The notes under the pieces are model-generated. The model ran no database searches. It had not been told where the DNA came from and was given only the letters and a program-made list of their open reading frames with translations. A stretch of 64,000 bases of DNA from Candidatus Brachybacter algidus (lineage in GTDB: Bacteria; Bacteroidota; Bacteroidia; Chitinophagales; Saprospiraceae): positions 1 through 64,000 of the forward strand of contig JADJSK010000014.1 in assembly GCA_016711705.1 (NCBI GenBank). The letters are read 5' to 3'. The position numbers were made by a program, and so were the translations under genes. Shown one piece after another: positions 63,549-64,000 of this stretch; position 1 is the stretch's first letter; each line of letters opens with the position of its first letter.

Positions 63549-64000
63549 ATGAGATATGTGAAGGAATGGTTCTTAGTTTTGTTTTTGATGATGATTTCTT
63601 TTTCAACCAAAGCCCAACTATTTAAATCTTCAGACACGCTCATCAGGACACGAGTCGCAGCGATCACAGCTACAGGCCTTACTGGATATGGTATTGGAAT
63701 GGTACTGCTGAGTAAGGCTTGGTATAAAAACAGTTTAACTTCTGATTTTCATTTTTTTAATGATAATGGTGAATGGTTACAGATAGATAAAGTCGGTCAT
63801 GTTTACAGTGCCTATACAGATAGCCGGATTGTGTATAATATGTACAAATGGGCTGGTGTAAGGGAGTCGAAGGCAGTTTGGTTGGGAATAGCCGGTGGTA
63901 CTCTTGCACAAGTGAGCCTTGAAGTGTTTGATGGTTTTTCAGATAGGTGGGGTTTCTCATGGGGCGATATGACCGCTAATTTGGCCGGTTTGGCATTATT
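63549..64000 (+). CDS. DUF2279 family protein, cut by the window end
   Basis: Open from ATG at 63549 to the window edge (150 codons) with no stop. Signal peptide (FLVLFLMMISFSTKAQ), then TGLTGYGIGMVLLSKAWYKN, DKVGHVYSAYTDSRIVYNMY with the family's KxGH motif, WLGIAGGTLAQVSLEVFDGF and WGFSWGDMTANLAGLA. This matches DUF2279 (YfiM-like) membrane-associated proteins common in Bacteroidota; function unknown. It begins 5 bases after the barrel-like gene, so the two are probably co-transcribed. Confidence 0.85.
   Translation, partial: MRYVKEWFLVLFLMMISFSTKAQLFKSSDTLIRTRVAAITATGLTGYGIGMVLLSKAWYKNSLTSDFHFFNDNGEWLQIDKVGHVYSAYTDSRIVYNMYKWAGVRESKAVWLGIAGGTLAQVSLEVFDGFSDRWGFSWGDMTANLAGLAL

Noticed and set aside
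1..64000. tRNA, rRNA, tmRNA, SRP RNA or riboswitch
   Set aside because: By eye I found no T-loop/anticodon pattern or known conserved RNA core in the gaps; a covariance-model search would be needed to exclude small RNAs.

Overview
The window looks like AT-rich chromosomal DNA of a free-living Bacteroidota, possibly Saprospiria- or Chitinophagia-like. The class is inferred; the phylum is well supported by a SusC/SusD pair, two proteins ending in type IX secretion (T9SS) sorting domains, a DUF6029/Omp28 gene pair, a two-alpha-domain DsbD, TAnnTTTG promoter boxes and typical Bacteroidota intergenic palindromes.

Layout. (1) 1-10.9 kb: every gene is recognisable but broken by many small indels. 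On the minus strand are a TlpA-like protein, a TPR protein and two tandem thioredoxin-fold paralogues. On the plus strand are DUF6029, an Omp28-like lipoprotein, an acyltransferase, a choice-of-anchor protein with a T9SS tail, nuoN and a TolC-like protein. Gene order and spacing are intact, so sequencing or polishing error explains this better than decay. (2) 10.4-17 kb: TolC plus membrane-fusion protein, a 950-base repeat-rich gap, a TPR lipoprotein, a small acidic protein and an alpha/beta hydrolase. (3) 17.1-23 kb: the most unusual locus, a giant (about 1,630 aa) multidomain protein seen as two ORFs. It has annexin-like repeats, a hydrophobic segment, a coiled coil, a JAMM-like motif and a nucleotidyltransferase-like motif. 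Upstream lies a YwqK-like (MORN)/TonB-C protein. (4) 23-38.7 kb: trhO, an RDD protein, an orphan histidine kinase, a GT4 glycosyltransferase, ftcD, an FMN reductase, hicBA, an M16 peptidase, bamA and a GT2 glycosyltransferase. (5) 38.8-46.2 kb: dsbD; an acyltransferase-like/O-methyltransferase/EamA operon; clpS-aat (N-degron pathway); a DHFR-like reductase. (6) 46.3-54.7 kb: a 1,668-aa T9SS-exported subtilisin, the CPBP protease-cdsA-psd operon (phosphatidylethanolamine synthesis) and pdxJ. (7) 55-64 kb: SusC/SusD, a 2OG-Fe(II) oxygenase, tatA, an OmpH-like chaperone, dprA, a barrel-like protein with an internal TAG, and a DUF2279 protein cut by the window end.

Two genome-wide patterns stand out. 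Short tandem repeats of period 7 or 8, with different unit sequences, begin at or beside the stop or start codon of about ten genes. A dispersed palindromic element with arms GGACAAGG/CCTTGTCC occurs only between genes. Isolated single-base frameshifts, two of them at homopolymers, also occur in ftcD, the GT4 gene and probably the giant protein. No tRNA, rRNA, CRISPR array, transposase or phage gene was recognised.
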